DNA of 64,000 nt from assembly GCA_964019425.1 (NCBI GenBank), contig OZ025836.1, positions 62,001-126,000 of the forward strand, read 5' to 3'. Below are positions 28,796 through 43,492 of this stretch, one piece after another. The DNA comes from Flectonema sp. DT1601. Its lineage: Eukaryota > Euglenozoa > Diplonemea > Diplonemida > Diplonemidae. The stretch's first letter is position 1. Each line of letters starts with the position of its first letter. The position numbers and the translations under genes were made by a program. A model generated the notes under the pieces. The model made no database searches and was not told where the DNA came from. It saw only the letters and a program-made list of their open reading frames with translations.

Positions 28796-31700
28796 AACAA
28801 AAGAAAAGAGAGAAGAATGAAAAAAAAAAAAAAAAAAAAAAAAAACTTTAAAATAAAATGATGATTATTAAACCAACACTCTAATTTTTTTTTTTTTTTT
28901 TTTGCTTTCAGCTATTAGAAATCTCGTAATTGTACTGAGGTGAGCACACGCAAAATCCCCCTTATTCTTCGATTAGCTTTTTTTTTTTTTTTCAAGAAAA
29001 AAAAAAAAAAATAATAAATAAAGAAAAAGGGAAGGGTTGATGATATGAGTAATAATGAACGGAATACAGCTTTATTCTAAACACCATATTGTATTCTACT
29101 GTTATTGTTGTTGTTGTTGTTTTTTTTTTATGTTGTTACTTTAGAATTATACATGTGAACGGCATCAATCTATTTCTGAGTGAAACAAAGTGATAATTTC
29201 GGTCAATGCTTCTTGACATGAGATGGAGGGACTGCGATGCTACTCTCTCTCAAATGTTTGGTTTTTTGCTAAACCCAACCGACCAAAAGCCTTTCTATAC
29301 CTGAAAAAAGATATAGAAAAAAGTTGTCTTTTTTTTTCTGATCACGTAAAACCGCTTAATTTACAGTGTCAAACCTGTTCATCGTTGTCACAGAAAGCAT
29401 CTAAACACAGAATGCCTGATTACCGCTTCTTCAGAAGCTAACCCCAAATGACAGTTAAATAGACAAGAAACTACTACATTGCTACTAGTTTTTCTTTTTT
29501 TTATATAACCGAAAGTCAGAGACATTCCATTGTCAAAGAAAAAACTTTTTTTTTTTTTTTTTAAAGAAAGCATGTGGTAATCTAAGTATATAACTTTTTT
29601 TTTTTTTAAAGGGACAGTAATTTGAACAAGTTGCTCTTTTTCATTTTATGTTTTGTACCGAAAGTCTCATAGGTCGAACTTGGTCCGTATACAAAAATAC
29701 ATTGAGCTTCACCAACACGAAAGACTTTTCGACAGAAGATAAAATAGGGGATGGTTTATGGAGTTAGATAAGGATTCTTTCTTTGCTTGAAAAATAGAGT
29801 TTATATAGATTTTCTTTTTTTACTTTTTTTTATTTTCGAATTGTCAGTGTTCAAATTTACTGTGTGTCTGTTACCTGAACCTCACGAGAGAACACTGACA
29901 CAGAAATAAATAAAGCAACCGAGCAGAGATTATTGGTGATCAATTTTTTCTTTTTTTTGTTGGTTCTCTCTCGATAAGTTTGCGTAGATATATATTTTTT
30001 TTTATTTTGTTTCTCTCCGAGATGCCAAGGTGGAAAAATCGTCAATTTGATTAAACCAAATGACTTCAAAGAGCAGAGACTGGATAAAAGCTGATTTGTT
30101 GTATCTAGGAAAAAAAAAAAAAAAACATAAAACAACTATTTTCATCCCTGACAATAATTTTTTTTTTCGTTTTTTTTTTTTCCAGCTATTTTTTTTTTTC
30201 AAACCAACAATACCAAAGCAGAGAGAGGGAAGAGGAATGGAGCTAGAAAAAAGGGGGAAAAAAAAAAAAAAAAAAAAAAAAAAAGTTGTACAAAATAAAT
30301 AGAGAACCCGCTTTATCGTTGACTAAAAAGCCAATGATAAGAAAAAAGACAGAATCACAATTTGGTAAGAGCGACTCAAAATAAATATAAATGCGAATTT
30401 TTAGTTTCGAGTATTATTGATAAACGATCACCTTAGCAGGTTTATGTATGCTTTTTTTCCTATTATGAATACCAGTTAGGGGTAAGTTACCCTTCTAACA
30501 ACATTCCAATAGCATCCGAACTCTGACTTAGGAAAAAAAACTCAGAAACAAGAAAATTATTTTTAGTAATAAAAAAAAAAAATAGAAATCGGATATACAG
30601 TATTTGTGTTTTGCTTTTTTCCATTTCTCCGTTTTCTTTTTTTGTTTTTTTAGAACGAAAAGGAAAAGAAGAAAAAAAAGCAAAAATAACGTGAAGCACC
30701 GAACAAAGAAATAGAATCACTAATGTATATAGGGCTGAATAGAAAATGAAATACTTAGTTCTCAGATGATAACAGCAAACAGAGGGAGGACCCGAAAGCC
30801 TCAGACCACTCAGAACTCTATCATTAGAGAGCAGTGTTTAGATAAAGCATTTTCGACGCAAGTTTTTTAACACCAAAATGCAGTACTGAAATTTCAGTTA
30901 TAGGTCAACATGGTCGTCTAGCTGCAAAGAAATGTTGGGATGTAACGACAAAAAGCATCCTTCACTCCAAAAGAAGGAAAATGCTGGAAGGTACACATCA
31001 TCAAAAAAAAAAAAAAAAAAAAAAATTATCATACAAAAGTAAATACCGTAGGATATGATGTTTTCAATTTTTTTTTCTCTTCATTGCAGTCAAAAATTGG
31101 CACAGGTGACTGACATAAGACATGTCGGATGCGTAATAAAGGAAAGAGAGAGTCTCACCTAACCTAACAAGATTGAATGAACACCCTTAGTCCTCTTTGT
31201 CGTCTTCAAGATAATTGAACCTGATGAGTTTTTTTTTAAAATAATTTAACCACTCAACTTACTAAGGTTACATCGTGTTTATATACACGAAGACTAGCTT
31301 CTTACCTTCATCGTATGCACTGTTTGCTAAAATAATTGCGGAGGAAACGGCGGGGGTAATTCGCATAATGTGGCAGGTGGATATGGAAAAGGTCACGGGG
31401 AGACCTAACCCTAGTTTTTCAAAAAAAGGAAGACGACTAAGCACCAGAAGGTACCACATGAGGCTCCACTTTAATTGTGTCAGAGTCGCTTCATCACCGA
31501 AACTGATTCGCCGTCGTAAAATAAATGCAGGCAAAAAAGAAAAAAAAGGTAATAATAAAATGATAACAAAATAATCGGGGAGAAGATGCCCGCGCACATC
31601 GTAATACTCACCTAGCGCCAGTAGACGTTTCCTGAAGTAAGCAAGACAAACAGTAGGATCATAACATCAATTTTTCGCAACGAGTGACTATCACTTGTGT

Positions 31701-32431
31701 TGATGTGCGTTAAGAACTCAATCTGAGGGAGGGTAGGGGCAGCTTTCTACAAAGACATTCATTACGGAACACTTTGTAAAAAAAAAATCGAAAATAAAGA
31801 ATTACCTCTCTCGATAGACTTGTTCAAAAACTAATTATTAAGAGAGAGAATGTGAACACCCTTCGGACTCCGGGGAGTAAGAATCTCGACCGTAGTTCGT
31901 TCTGCCTGGTGCACAAAGGAAACTGATGTAAAATAGAAGATGAAAGAAATTGCTCTAAAATTAATGCAACAATAAGCAAAAGGTGAGGCTTTAGTTAGAC
32001 GGAAATCGATTCTTGCGATTTGCACGTCCACTGCTGATACTGATAAAAACAAAAAGTACACAGCTTTTACTGTGGGGGGTTATTGGGTGATTCAGCGCTC
32101 AAAAAACGAGTGGGAACAAAAAAAAAAAAAAAAAAAAAAAGAAACTTTTCAGACATTTTTAACAATGATGCAAAAAGGAAAACGTATCCAAAACTTGATT
32201 ACACATAGGAAGGACAAATTAAGGACGACGAACACACACTGACCAATCCACGACCGCTTCCGCAGAGCGGATACGAAAAAAAAAAAAAAAAAAACTTGGA
32301 ATATAAGTTACTGAAGATGAAATTGAAAAATTGAGTTGCTTGTTATTTGTTGATAAAAAAAATAAAATTAAAAGGCAGATATTGGAATTCATCGTACGTG
32401 TAATTGTAACCCTGTTTCAGGTAAACAATTA

Positions 32432-32485
32432 CCGAGGATAAAGTCAACAACTACCCTCGTAGGCGGAGGGCCTCGGCGCGGCCTT
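32432..32485. ncRNA. GC-rich folded island in the desert
   Basis: CCGAGG (near 32432) pairs with CCTCGG (near 32470), enclosing a CTAC/GTAG hairpin with a CCTC loop. A GGCC/GGCC self-complementary segment follows. GC content is visibly far above the surroundings. There is no homology I recognise. Confidence 0.25.
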
Positions 32486-33252
32486 GAATTGCTGTCTGCA
32501 CCAATAAAGGAGAAGAGCAGGAAGCTCGCAATATTAATACCACAATAGCAGTATTAGAAACGAAAAAAAGAAAAGGGGAAGAGGGGGAAAAAAAATTATA
32601 AAAAAAAAAAAACACTTCTAGATGGCCAATAAAAAAAAAAAGAATTTTCACAAAAAACCATTAGGGTGCTGCAATCACGCGACATTTCACGACCAAGAGC
32701 TCCAAGTAAAATCTTCTTTTTTAAAAGGCCAACTACAATATATATTACGATAACTGAGGAATTGCATATTTTTTTATTGATACACGTTCTCTTATCACAA
32801 ATAATGTATTTTTTCCTACACTAAAAGTATACAACGATAACGCAAGTCCTTCTAAACACTTTTTACTCATAAGTAAGGGTAACTGGGTACTTTAATTAAA
32901 TTAGGTATGGGTTGCATTTTACCCAAGAGGAGTCGAATCCCTGGAGGCAACCGTAATGTTTTAAAATTGGAAGGGGGGGAAAAAAATATGCTGACACCCT
33001 TATGTTTACTGAAGGTTAAATCCACAATCAGTAAAACGTGAAAATGGCTCTTGTCAACGATGTAAAATGGAATAAACTTATAAAAAAGATTTACAAAAAA
33101 AAGAAGGGCTCAACACAGTTGCTGAAGCCACTTTTGGTACAAATGATTTCTCTGACGGAGTAAAGGCGAGGTGGATAGCTCAAATGTTCGTTCTTACTGT
33201 TCTGGTTGTGCGCCTCGCAGCTGCCTAAACTGAAGCCGCACAGTTCCCCTTA

Positions 33253-33316
33253 TAGGAGCGGCACCGCTTAGGAAAAAAGGACGCAGAACGCCTAAGACCA
33301 GGAAGCGCCGCTCCTA
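33253..33316. ncRNA. GC-rich two-part hairpin in the desert
   Basis: TAGGAGCGGC (33253-33262) pairs perfectly with GCCGCTCCTA (33307-33316), 10 bp. Inside, CTTAGG (33267-33272) pairs with CCTAAG (33291-33296). The island extends upstream to about 33190 and is the most GC-rich part of the desert. About 35 nt downstream on the plus strand is a T run of eight, terminator-like. I could not match it to SRP, RNase P/MRP, 7SK or spliceosomal RNAs. Confidence 0.4.
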
Positions 33317-36300
33317 GAAATAGGAGTGAAAAATAGTGCAATAATCAATTTTTTTTATTCTTTTTTCTTTCACTTACTTTTTAAGTACGTACTTTTTTTT
33401 TTGTACATAACTTTTGTTTAAAGAATGTTATAAATCACTATTTTTTATTTTTTTTCTTGTTCTTGTTCTAAAAAGAAAAACTATGATTCTCATGAAGCGA
33501 AAAAGCAAACAATACAAAGGGGGTCAACCTAACCTCATTGCAAATGACTTGCAGTGAGTGCTTAAGAAGCACAAAGGTAGGGATTTTACTTTGGTCTGCA
33601 CCTTTTCTTTTCTTTTCTATTCTTTTTTTTTTTGCTTGGAAAAGGTTAATCTCGAAGACAACTTTAAAAAAAAAACTGAAAGCTAGAAAAGAAGGCGAAC
33701 CTTCTTTTTTTTCTTTAGCCAGATACAACTTTTTTATATAGAAATGCAAAGAAAAAGAAAACTGACAGTAATGTAGCAGGCGCCAAAGCCGCGCGACTTT
33801 TTGTCACAGTGCTAAGGACACAACTGTGCATATAAGCACTAACATGTCTGGGGTAAAAGAAAACAGCATGGAGCAACGTAGTGCGACACGCCACACTAAC
33901 AGTAGAGCGATGTCGTATCATTGCCTGTTGCTGATAGTTTGCGATTCTTCGCCAAAAAAAAAAAAAAGCAAGCATTTTTTAAAAAGAATATTAAAAGCAG
34001 AGAATCAAATATAAAAATAAAATAAAATACAGAATTAGCATACTTGGGAAAAAATCGTCAGACTTTTTTTAACTAGTTTTTTTTTTTAATGTCTTTTTTT
34101 TTCAAAAAAATACTCATGGGGAGGGTAGAATCACTCATTTGACTGAAACCACATCTATGAGGATTTTAACGACAACAGCCGTTGACCTCAACAAGAATGC
34201 CTTATTGCATGCTTAGAGCAAACAGTAACGGATACCGATCGAGGTTGATAATAACAAAAAAAAGCAACCGACATTAGGGGGGGATGATTTATCAAAGAAA
34301 AGGAATTTTATATAAAAAGAAAAACAGAATTTTTTTAAGTTGTTACTTTTTTATTTTTATTTTTTTAATCTTGTTAAGAACGTACTAACTAGCCACCACA
34401 TTTTAACTACGAAAATTCTCTGACATCTCAGAGCTGCTGATTTTTTTTTAAATATTTTTTTTTTTTTTTTTTTTTCAAAGTATGAAGTTGAAGGTAAAAG
34501 AAAAAAAGAAAAAAAAACAGATCTAACATACTAACAACTAGCAAATAAAATTGAGGAAGAAAAAAAAAAAGTTTGTTTTTTTTTTTTTCCAGAGCCAGAT
34601 CATTAGATTTGACTGCAATGAGTTAATTACATAAATGACAGAACACCTTTCAAAAGAAACTGGTCTCTCAGAATACTACGGAATATATAAGAAGTTTCAA
34701 GCAGCACTGGAGCCAGGTCAGGTGGGAATAGAAATCAACAGCTCATAAAACAAAGTAAGCCAAAAAAAAAAAAAAAAAAAAATACAGAAACACTTTTTTT
34801 CAACAATTTCCGATAAGTCAAAGAAGATAACAAAAAATTTGCGTTTTATTTAAAAAAAAAAAGGAAAAAGAATGAAATACATATAAAAAAAATAAAAAAA
34901 GACAGAAAGGTTGATAGATCGACCAAAAAACTTCGAAGAACGGAGATCACCTGCTTGAGCAAGTGAGCATAAGAAAGTAAACTGGTTAGGGGGGTGATAG
35001 TTCGATATAATGTAGAAACAGTAAAAAACCTTTTAAATTAAACTGATAAAAAAAAGTGCTAAAAATTGCAAAAGATAATGTACCACACTCATACATAACA
35101 AAAATAATGCCAGTACAAGTATCCAGAAATTGTTGTCGAATCTGGCAGACGGAAAATAAAGGAAGGATTCGCAAAATGTTTTTTTTTTTTTTTTTTTCAA
35201 ATAAAGAACATAAGAATACCTCCAAGGGTGCACTAAAGATGAATAATTTTGCTTGCGCTAACCACGAAGCCAAATTTCTATAATTTTATTTTTTTGCTTG
35301 GAGTTGAATATGATTAGTCGCATCAATAAGTATGTTCTGTAATTTTGTACAGAAATTAAAACACTTCAGGCTCCACCATAAACCCGACAGCTAATTAAAT
35401 AGAATATTTATAGGTTCGTTTTATTTTTCAGCGCAATAAAAGCAAAAACGTGTAGCCTCACGTTAGTCAAAAAAGAAAATAGGTCCTCCGAGACAAAGTC
35501 ACGGGGATTCTATCGATTTGCTTGGAAAAAGATTATTGCACATAGAATTAAATTACACGTTCTTCATTCAGGCCGTTGAATAGTTGAGAGCAGATTTGTT
35601 CAGCAACGCTGTGGGAATACACACACCCGAAATATATGTCTTCAGGCTCGATTGCGTGAGCAGTATTTTCCATTTTTTTTTTCAAAAATACAGAAATGCT
35701 ACGTGAGAAGTATTCCTCTTGTGTGTGGGTTCCAGTTAGCTGTGCCATTTCAGTGTCAAACTCCTTGACCACTCTCAGATGAAAAAAACTTATTTTAGGC
35801 CGATATTCTGAACGCGTAATGATATGAGTTAAGGTAGTACAATTTAAATAAAACATGTTCTGCTTGGTGTTTAGAAATTCTATGTCATACAACGAAAGAG
35901 GACGTGTTCTTTACATTTTTAGAATAGGGTTTTTTTTATTATTATTATTATAATTTCATTTTATCTGAAAAAAAAAAAAAAAAAAAAAAATAGGGGGAAG
36001 AAAAAAGATTTTTTTTTTTGCATACATGTATTTTTCCAATTAGGATTGTGACAGTCGGAAAGAAAAACATGCGTTATTTACTATAAGTTAGTATTAGAAA
36101 AAATTAAAAAGAAAAATAAAAATAAATAAAAAGAGGCAGAGCAACAGAGACGATGCATGAGATCAAATCAATACGAAAAAGAAGACTAAATCATTACGTA
36201 CGCTGCCAATTGACCGAATCACAATATTCCATCATTTTTTTTTGTTGTTATTGTTTTCAGGAAAAAAACTCACAGAGGGCAATAGCTATTTTGTCTGCGA

Positions 36301-38181
36301 GACTCGGAGTCAAACCTGAAAGAAACAATCAGTGCTTGACAGCTGATAACGCTACTTTATGTTTAAGTACATAAAAGGAAGATGCTACATATTTGCTAAG
36401 GCAAGTTTACAACCGCACGCACAACATGCACGTAGTAGTTTACTTTCGGGAGAAGAGTGTATACCAGCTTTAATAGAAAGTCGAAATCCACACCAGTACA
36501 GAGTATATAAAAATAGGCCTTCGACTAAGGTAAAGAAAATATTTCTGAATTTTTTTTTTTTTCGACTACAAGAAATAATTCCGTTAAAATAGAATTGGTT
36601 ACCAAATTTTTTTTTCCGAATCGCTTTAGGTGACTGTGATGTTTTTTTTGTTTCACACGCGAAGGATTATCTTACACTCTCCAAAAATTGTTTTTTTTTT
36701 TTTTTTTTTTTAAAAAGGTTGGACATCGACTTCTAAAAGCTTACATTGTAAAATGTTAGATTGAAGGGGAAAAAAGAAAGAAAAGAAAAAAAACAGGAGA
36801 ACACGCAGACAAGCTACCAATTAAATAGATGACAAAGAAGAAGAATATCGTACTTTATGCACAATCGAAAAAGATTTAATTCTAGGGAGGGATTGCTGCT
36901 CAGCTTTAGGTAGCTGCGATTTAAAATTGTTGTCAAACAGCTAGCAGTCTGATGACGCATGTGCGGAGGGAATACAAAGTTTTACGTAGTGTAGCTGAAT
37001 TCGGCTATTTTAAATTTTTTTTTTTGGTCTTTTTGAAGGGAAAAAAAAAAAAAAAAGAAAATATAAGTTAAAATTATTTTTTTGCGACCAAGAAAACATT
37101 ATTTTCTCACTGCCCAAAGCAAAGGTTGCAGCAACATGATATGTTTGCTCTAGATCGATTAATTTTTAGTTTTAGTTCCTTTGAGCTCATTGAGTAAACT
37201 ACAGAATCTCTTTTCTCAATTCAGGTAACAAGCATGGATGCCAACCTCCCGATTTCGGGCGGAAATGGGCCGAACGATGCAGCGCATTAATTACTATTTT
37301 CTTTAAAAAAAAAAATTCCTTGTCAAGAGTTTAGTTTGGTCGCAAAAATAATTTTGACCGACATATTAAAAAAAAAAAAAAAAAAACCGAAAATAATTTT
37401 CCGCTTGAGAAGGAAAAATTCAGCCAATTAAAAAAAATAGCAGCTGGCATCGTCAACACGGAAGTACGCATTTTTATATATGCAAAATATAGAATAATGA
37501 GAAAGGAAAACAAAACACAAAAAAAAAAGGCTACAGAATGGTCAAGTGACAGCCGTAAAAATTGAATACAACGAAAAAAAGATAAACAAACACGTGCAAT
37601 GGCTTAATAGGCAGTATCGAAAATGTCTGATTCCGACAAACATGTGGACAGATCATAGGGTGAGTAGACACAGCCCAGAAAGTAAGTTGCCAATTTAAAA
37701 AAAAAAAAAAAAGAAAAACAGACTTACACGAAGAAACGAGCAAAGAGAAGGTGATGGGCTCGGACACGTGTTCAGTATTGATATTCACGGTATTGACTTT
37801 CCAAACAAAATTATACTTCATTTTTTTTTTTTTTTTTCTTTTGTTGGAAAAGTAATAAATAATCAGCAAGCAGCAAGAGCACCAGTCTTCGAACGAAAAA
37901 AGAAATATATTCACTACAATAATAAAAATATAAAAATAAATTGAAGCCAAAAGTATAAATCCGAATTCGGGGCCTGTGATCGTCACCAGTGGGTTTTGCC
38001 CCGTCTGGCTCAGGAAAGGGTTTGGTAGCAACATGTCGATAGTTCATAATAATAATGTCTCCACATAGTTTGCGTACCAAATTAATAATTTGCACGCACA
38101 ACAGCTTAAAATAGTCATTCACAGTATGAGAAGCTCTCTAAAACGGAATCGGCGAAATAAATATTTCAGCCCAGCTGTTGT

Positions 38182-38206
38182 TACTGTTAGTGTTAGTGTT
38201 AGGGTT
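38182..38206 (+). repeat. Short degenerate telomere-like repeat
   Basis: About three tandem GTTAGT hexamers end in GTTAGGGTTG and run straight into a T homopolymer of about 32. Only one unit is a true TTAGGG match, so this is at most a relic or a chance microsatellite. Confidence 0.35.
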
Positions 38207-38240
<34 letters not shown>

Positions 38241-41200
38241 TCCGGTATGAGCTTCTCATAAACCGCATAAAAGGGGAAAAAAAAAGGAGGGGGAAACCAA
38301 CTCTACGGCATTGTGACACACTACTCAAACTTTTCTGAGTCCGACTAATTTAAAATTGTTACTCGATATTATAAAAAAAACAGACGATAAATAAATAAAA
38401 TAATAACCAAGCCTGACCAGCGTGTTCCAAGTTAGTCTTGTGTGCCTACCGGTGACACACTACTGTCTGCTTTATGTTTATGGGGGTGGTGATAGCTTTC
38501 TAGAGTTGGACACCAGTAAGAAAAATCAAACATCAAATAAAAAGATAAAAACAATCTTCTTACTCTTTTTTTTTTTTTCTTAAAAAAAAAAAAAAAAAAA
38601 AAAAATGACGACAAAAAAAGCATTCTCAAAAACTTATAACTAAAAGCTTTGCTAGTCACTAATTCGAAAGTTTACCTAGCAGCCAGCAAGATGTAAGACG
38701 CTCAATCGTACAGATACGATTCACAACCTTTAATCACATTATTTCTCCGTTGTTCTGTTTTTCTTCTCTTTTTTTTCTTTTTCTTTTTTCTCTTTTCTAT
38801 TTCCTTTCCTTACTTTTTTTTTCTTTTTTTTTTTTTTCTTTCTTTTCTTTCTGTCTACAAAAACACGCTTAGGATCATTATAGTCACGGTACTACGGTTT
38901 CTTTTTTCATTTTCTTTTTTTCTTTCAAAAAAAAAAAAAAAAAATCTTAAGAATGCTCGAAAATCTATATGTAACAAAAAGCAAGATCGCCAGTTGTTAG
39001 TGATAAGCGATAGAAGAATCACTATTTTGTTCCTTTTTTTTTTTTTTTTAATTCTTTTTTTTCCCCCTTTTCAAAAAAAATGTAAAAACTTAAAAATTTA
39101 ATCAGAATGAAAAAAAGAAGGGGGAAAAAAAAAAAAGAAACCGTGTGAAAAGAAATAATTTGGGAGAGCAGAACACGGTATTTCAAACTAAGTCTTCTTA
39201 GCCTCAGTTTCCTTACCTTCAACACTGCTGTGGTCGCACAAACAATAACTATAAAAAAAAACACTATACTAGTTGGTGAGCATGCTTATAAAATAACAAT
39301 ACACAGCAGCGAGCAAAAAAATAGCAGCTTAAGACGCAACCTTAATGCCTAAGACAAATAAAGTTCTGCCGCCACGATTCTATTTTTTTTTTAAATTTTT
39401 TTTTTTTTTTTTTGTAAAAAAACGGCGTTAAAACTGTATAGGGAACTATGAAGTATTCACATCATAATAATTATATTTGTTACCATTAATTTTTCCTTCC
39501 CAGATAATTATAAACAACCTGAAGTAAGAGTGAGGTGAGCACCTCTTGAAGTCTTTTTTCAATAGAAAAGAGAAATCGCTAATTAGAAGACATTATTAGT
39601 AAGCACACGTAAACGGTTCGAAACGCTGCCACGAATCTTTCTTTATTATAATTTTTCAGTTTTTTTTTTTTTTTTTTTTGCCGAGTTAATAAGTGAGAAA
39701 GCAAAAAACTAATATATATATACATCTCTCCTCTTTTAATATAAGTACTTCGTGAGAAGTAGAAAAAAAAACGCTTCTGAAAACACTCACTTTTTTTTTG
39801 GGTAATTAGAATTATAAAATAAATCGGAATGTCTTAAAACGTTTTGTTTATAGACACTAAATAACATTTGCACAAACCAGATTAAAAGAATAAATAAATA
39901 ACCAAGTGGAGAAGTCGTCCGACTGGTTAAAAAGCTGCAATATAATTATTATGAAAAAGGTGCAGCATGGTTTTCGAGATTTAGTTTTTACAAAGACGAA
40001 ATCATACGTGTGAAAGAGAGGAAACTACATGAGCATGCAAATAAAGCGGAAAATACTGTTTCCAGCTTTTGAAAAAAAAAATGAAAATATGAATGACGTT
40101 GCCGATCAATAGAGATGCAACGCCCTAAAACAAGAATAATTTATTTAGTTTTTTTTTAAGTAACTTTTTCAAAAAAGGAAAGCTTAAGATAGCATTGCAT
40201 TTAGTTCTTTATATTATTTGTCCCAAAAAAAAAAATAAAATAAAAAACTTTCGCAAAGAAGCTCAGGGAACCCTAATATAATCTGCACAGGAGGCAACGG
40301 CTGTTTCACCCACAGGCTTACTCTCCTTAACTCGCTTGAGAATTATACTTTTTTTTTTTTTTTTTTTTCCAAGACCTAGGAATCATATTCCATAGATATT
40401 CGCAGGTACATACTTGAGTAAGCTCTTTCACAGAAAGGCTTCCTTGTTTGCTTTGCTACTAAAAAAACAAAAGTCACGGGGCTAACACACATCCGTGAGA
40501 CTGACCAACAATAAGTGGAATACTTGTTCCCATTATTGTTAAGGAAAGGAAGAAACACATAACTTCAAAAAAAAAAAAAAAAAGGAGGAAAAAAAAACGA
40601 TTGCACTTTTCAAGGGGGAAACTCTACCTTATAGTTCACTTTTTATCTTTTTCTAATTTTAAATAATGAAAAAAGGAAACACCTGAAAACCTAAATGAAG
40701 TTCTCGATATTAATTGGTGTCTAATTTCTGCTGTAAATATATAGAGGTACAAAGCAGACTACAACAGCAGCAGTTAATATGTTTACAGGATAGACTACTT
40801 CTCGAAATCAAAATTCGTAAAATATAAAAAAAAAAGAACAGGAGGTGTAACAGAATAAGGGAAGAGTAAAAAGGAATATAAAAAATTTATATAAAAAAAA
40901 TCCCTTCCCATTTTTTTTTTTTTTTTTTTTTCATCCGCCTTTCACGGACAATACTAATTGTGAGCATTTTCTCTCTTCGTTTGCTTGTTTTTTTCTTATA
41001 CAAGCTAGAGAAATCAACTTCCAATAGTGTCTCAGCTTAGTAGAGTTCAGTACCGAGACTGCAATAACGAATACTGAAGTAAATCACTTCGAGATTAAAT
41101 AAAACCTCGAGGGGAAAAAATAAAGTTGCGCCTGGGAAAATCCTTCAAAATGGTACAACTAAAGAGAGGAAAATGTAACAAGGAAAGAAAGCAAAAAAAA

Positions 41201-42920
41201 AAAAAGTACACCAGCGTATGTATGTAAAAATATGATTAAGATGAGGCATTATTTCATGCCTTAATACATTTCGATATAAAAACCCTCTAAAAAAAAAGAA
41301 ATTTTCCAAAATATTTCAAGTTTTCTCTCTGCACCACGTTTTTTTTATAAATACAGTATAATAAAACAGAAATTAAGGGGAAAAAAAAAAAAAAAAAAAA
41401 AAAAGGAAATACCAACATTGTCACGCTTCGACCTTTTGTTGTTGTTTTTATGAAGAAAAAAACAAAACAAAAAAATAATAATAATAATTCAGTTAGTTAG
41501 TTGAATTACAAAAAATTGGATTGAAAAAAAAGAGGGAAAAAAAAAAAGAATCCTTCAGATGAGCAAATTTGATTCGAAAAGCTAAAAAAAAATTTTTTTT
41601 TTAAATGGTATTGAAGTCAAAACGAAAAGAAAAAGGATTTTCTGACTGGTAATAGAGATTTAATCCATCCTAACGTGAGTAGGAAACTGCCTTACTGTTT
41701 TAGAAATGGATAAAAAAACACTGTCGTCAGAACGCAAAGGTAACAACCCATTCATCATAAATACAGTAAAGAAACGGAGAATTTATTTAAATAAAGGTAT
41801 ATCAACACCGGCCTTCCAGTTAGGTTTTTTGAAAGGACAGTAAAAAAAATTTTTAAAAAAATTTATTTTAAAAAAAAAATCAAAAAAAAATAGGGAATTG
41901 AGAGTTTGCTACAAAAGTGTTAATTAATAACAAGTACTTCATGTATATTAAAGTAGTAGCTGCTCACAGTAGACAAGTTAGTTAGAATAAAGTAGTGCTC
42001 GTGGGATCGCTACACGATCACACACAAGGATCCTACTTCTCTAATGTAACTCGATAGTGATCTTCTGAAAAGAGGTGATTGATTGATTTTTTTTTATTTT
42101 TTTAATTTAAAAAAAGAATCTCAAGCAAAGAGTACCGAATCGATTTCCTCTTCCTTTTTTTTTTTTTTTTTTTTGTTTTTTCCCCCCCTTCCTCCTCTCC
42201 TTTTTTCACAAGCACATTCATCGGTTCGCGACGTTGATGTCAACAGTTACCGGGAAAAAGCTGCAGGAAAAATTAAAAAAAAAAAATAATTAAAAAAAAG
42301 AGGGGGAAAAAAAAGAGGAGTAGTAATTTCTGAATATACGTATTGTGGCCAAACTCACAGATTAATATCACGCAACTTATTGCTGTAAGATTTGCAACCT
42401 CAGTTACACAACATAGATACTAGTTAGTTGACCTTAACAAAAAAATCTTTAAAAATAAACAAATAAAACGCAAACCATACAACAAGAATTGTGTTTTTTT
42501 TTTTTTTTTTTTTTTGTTGTTGTTGTTTATGGTGTCGAATTTCTATATCGTGCGTTCCAGATAGAACACCAGTCAAATATGAGTAGAGAGTTATCTGTGT
42601 GTACTCACATGTATATGTCTAACATATGAGACTACTTGCAAGTCGATAAACGACAAACCTATTATATGGATGAAGTTGGAGAAATAGGCATAGTTACACA
42701 ACACAAGAGCCTATACGTTAGATACCTTCTTTTTTTTTTTTTTTTTTTTTTTTTATCATGTGTTCGAAGAACACGAATCAAATATGCCTATACCCATGTA
42801 AACACAGGCACAGACTACACAACATGAATTACACTCATTCAGTGTTAGTACACCTTGAGAAGAGCAATACGTGAGGGGGCTAAATTTTTTTCTTGCAATT
42901 CAGCCACGAAATCAAACTTG

Positions 42921-42960
<40 letters not shown>

Positions 42961-43038
42961 AACACCCAATGTTTTACTTTGTTAAAAAAAGCGAATGAAA
43001 AATCCCATTTTTTTAACACAAAACACATGCTTTTTAAC

Positions 43039-43069
<31 letters not shown>

Positions 43070-43459
43070 TGATCTGTTAGTTTTTTCAAAAAAAATTATG
43101 TATCCTAAAGTTCGCACAAATTTAAAAAAAAAAATTAAAAAAAAAAACCAGTCGATAGATTAAAACATTTAAATTGATGATAAATACACTAAATGATTTT
43201 TTTATTTTTTTTTTGTTTTTCTTAGGGTGCAAAAATAAAGAATTTAATTTAAAAAAAAAAAAAAAAAAAGCAAAATGAATTAAGGTGGACGCAGCAGTCC
43301 TCATTCTTTAGATGAGTTGCTGTTGATACCTAAGAAACAAATGATAAAAAGAGGTGACATAACGTTAACACATCAACAACAAACCTGTCGTGAAAGTCAA
43401 GTGGTTGTAACTACCAAGAAGTGCGAAGAAACAACCGTTCCTTCAAGCACAAAGTATAT

Positions 43460-43492
<33 letters not shown>

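Noticed and set aside
30905-30925. tRNA A-box-like string TGGTCGTCTAG
   Set aside because: It resembles the start of tRNA-Glu or tRNA-Asp for about 11 bases only. No D arm, anticodon arm or B box follows.
31275-31597. Overlapping frames of about 100 codons on both strands
   Set aside because: No motif, homopolymer-bounded ends and equal length on both strands suggest chance openness.
32907-32950. GGTTGC/GCAACC pairing around a GTCGAATCC string
   Set aside because: The whole unit is about 43 nt, too short for a nuclear tRNA, and the inner arms do not form.
38182-38206. Interstitial telomere or chromosome fusion point
   Set aside because: Only one true TTAGGG unit is present and the rest are GTTAGT; too short and degenerate.
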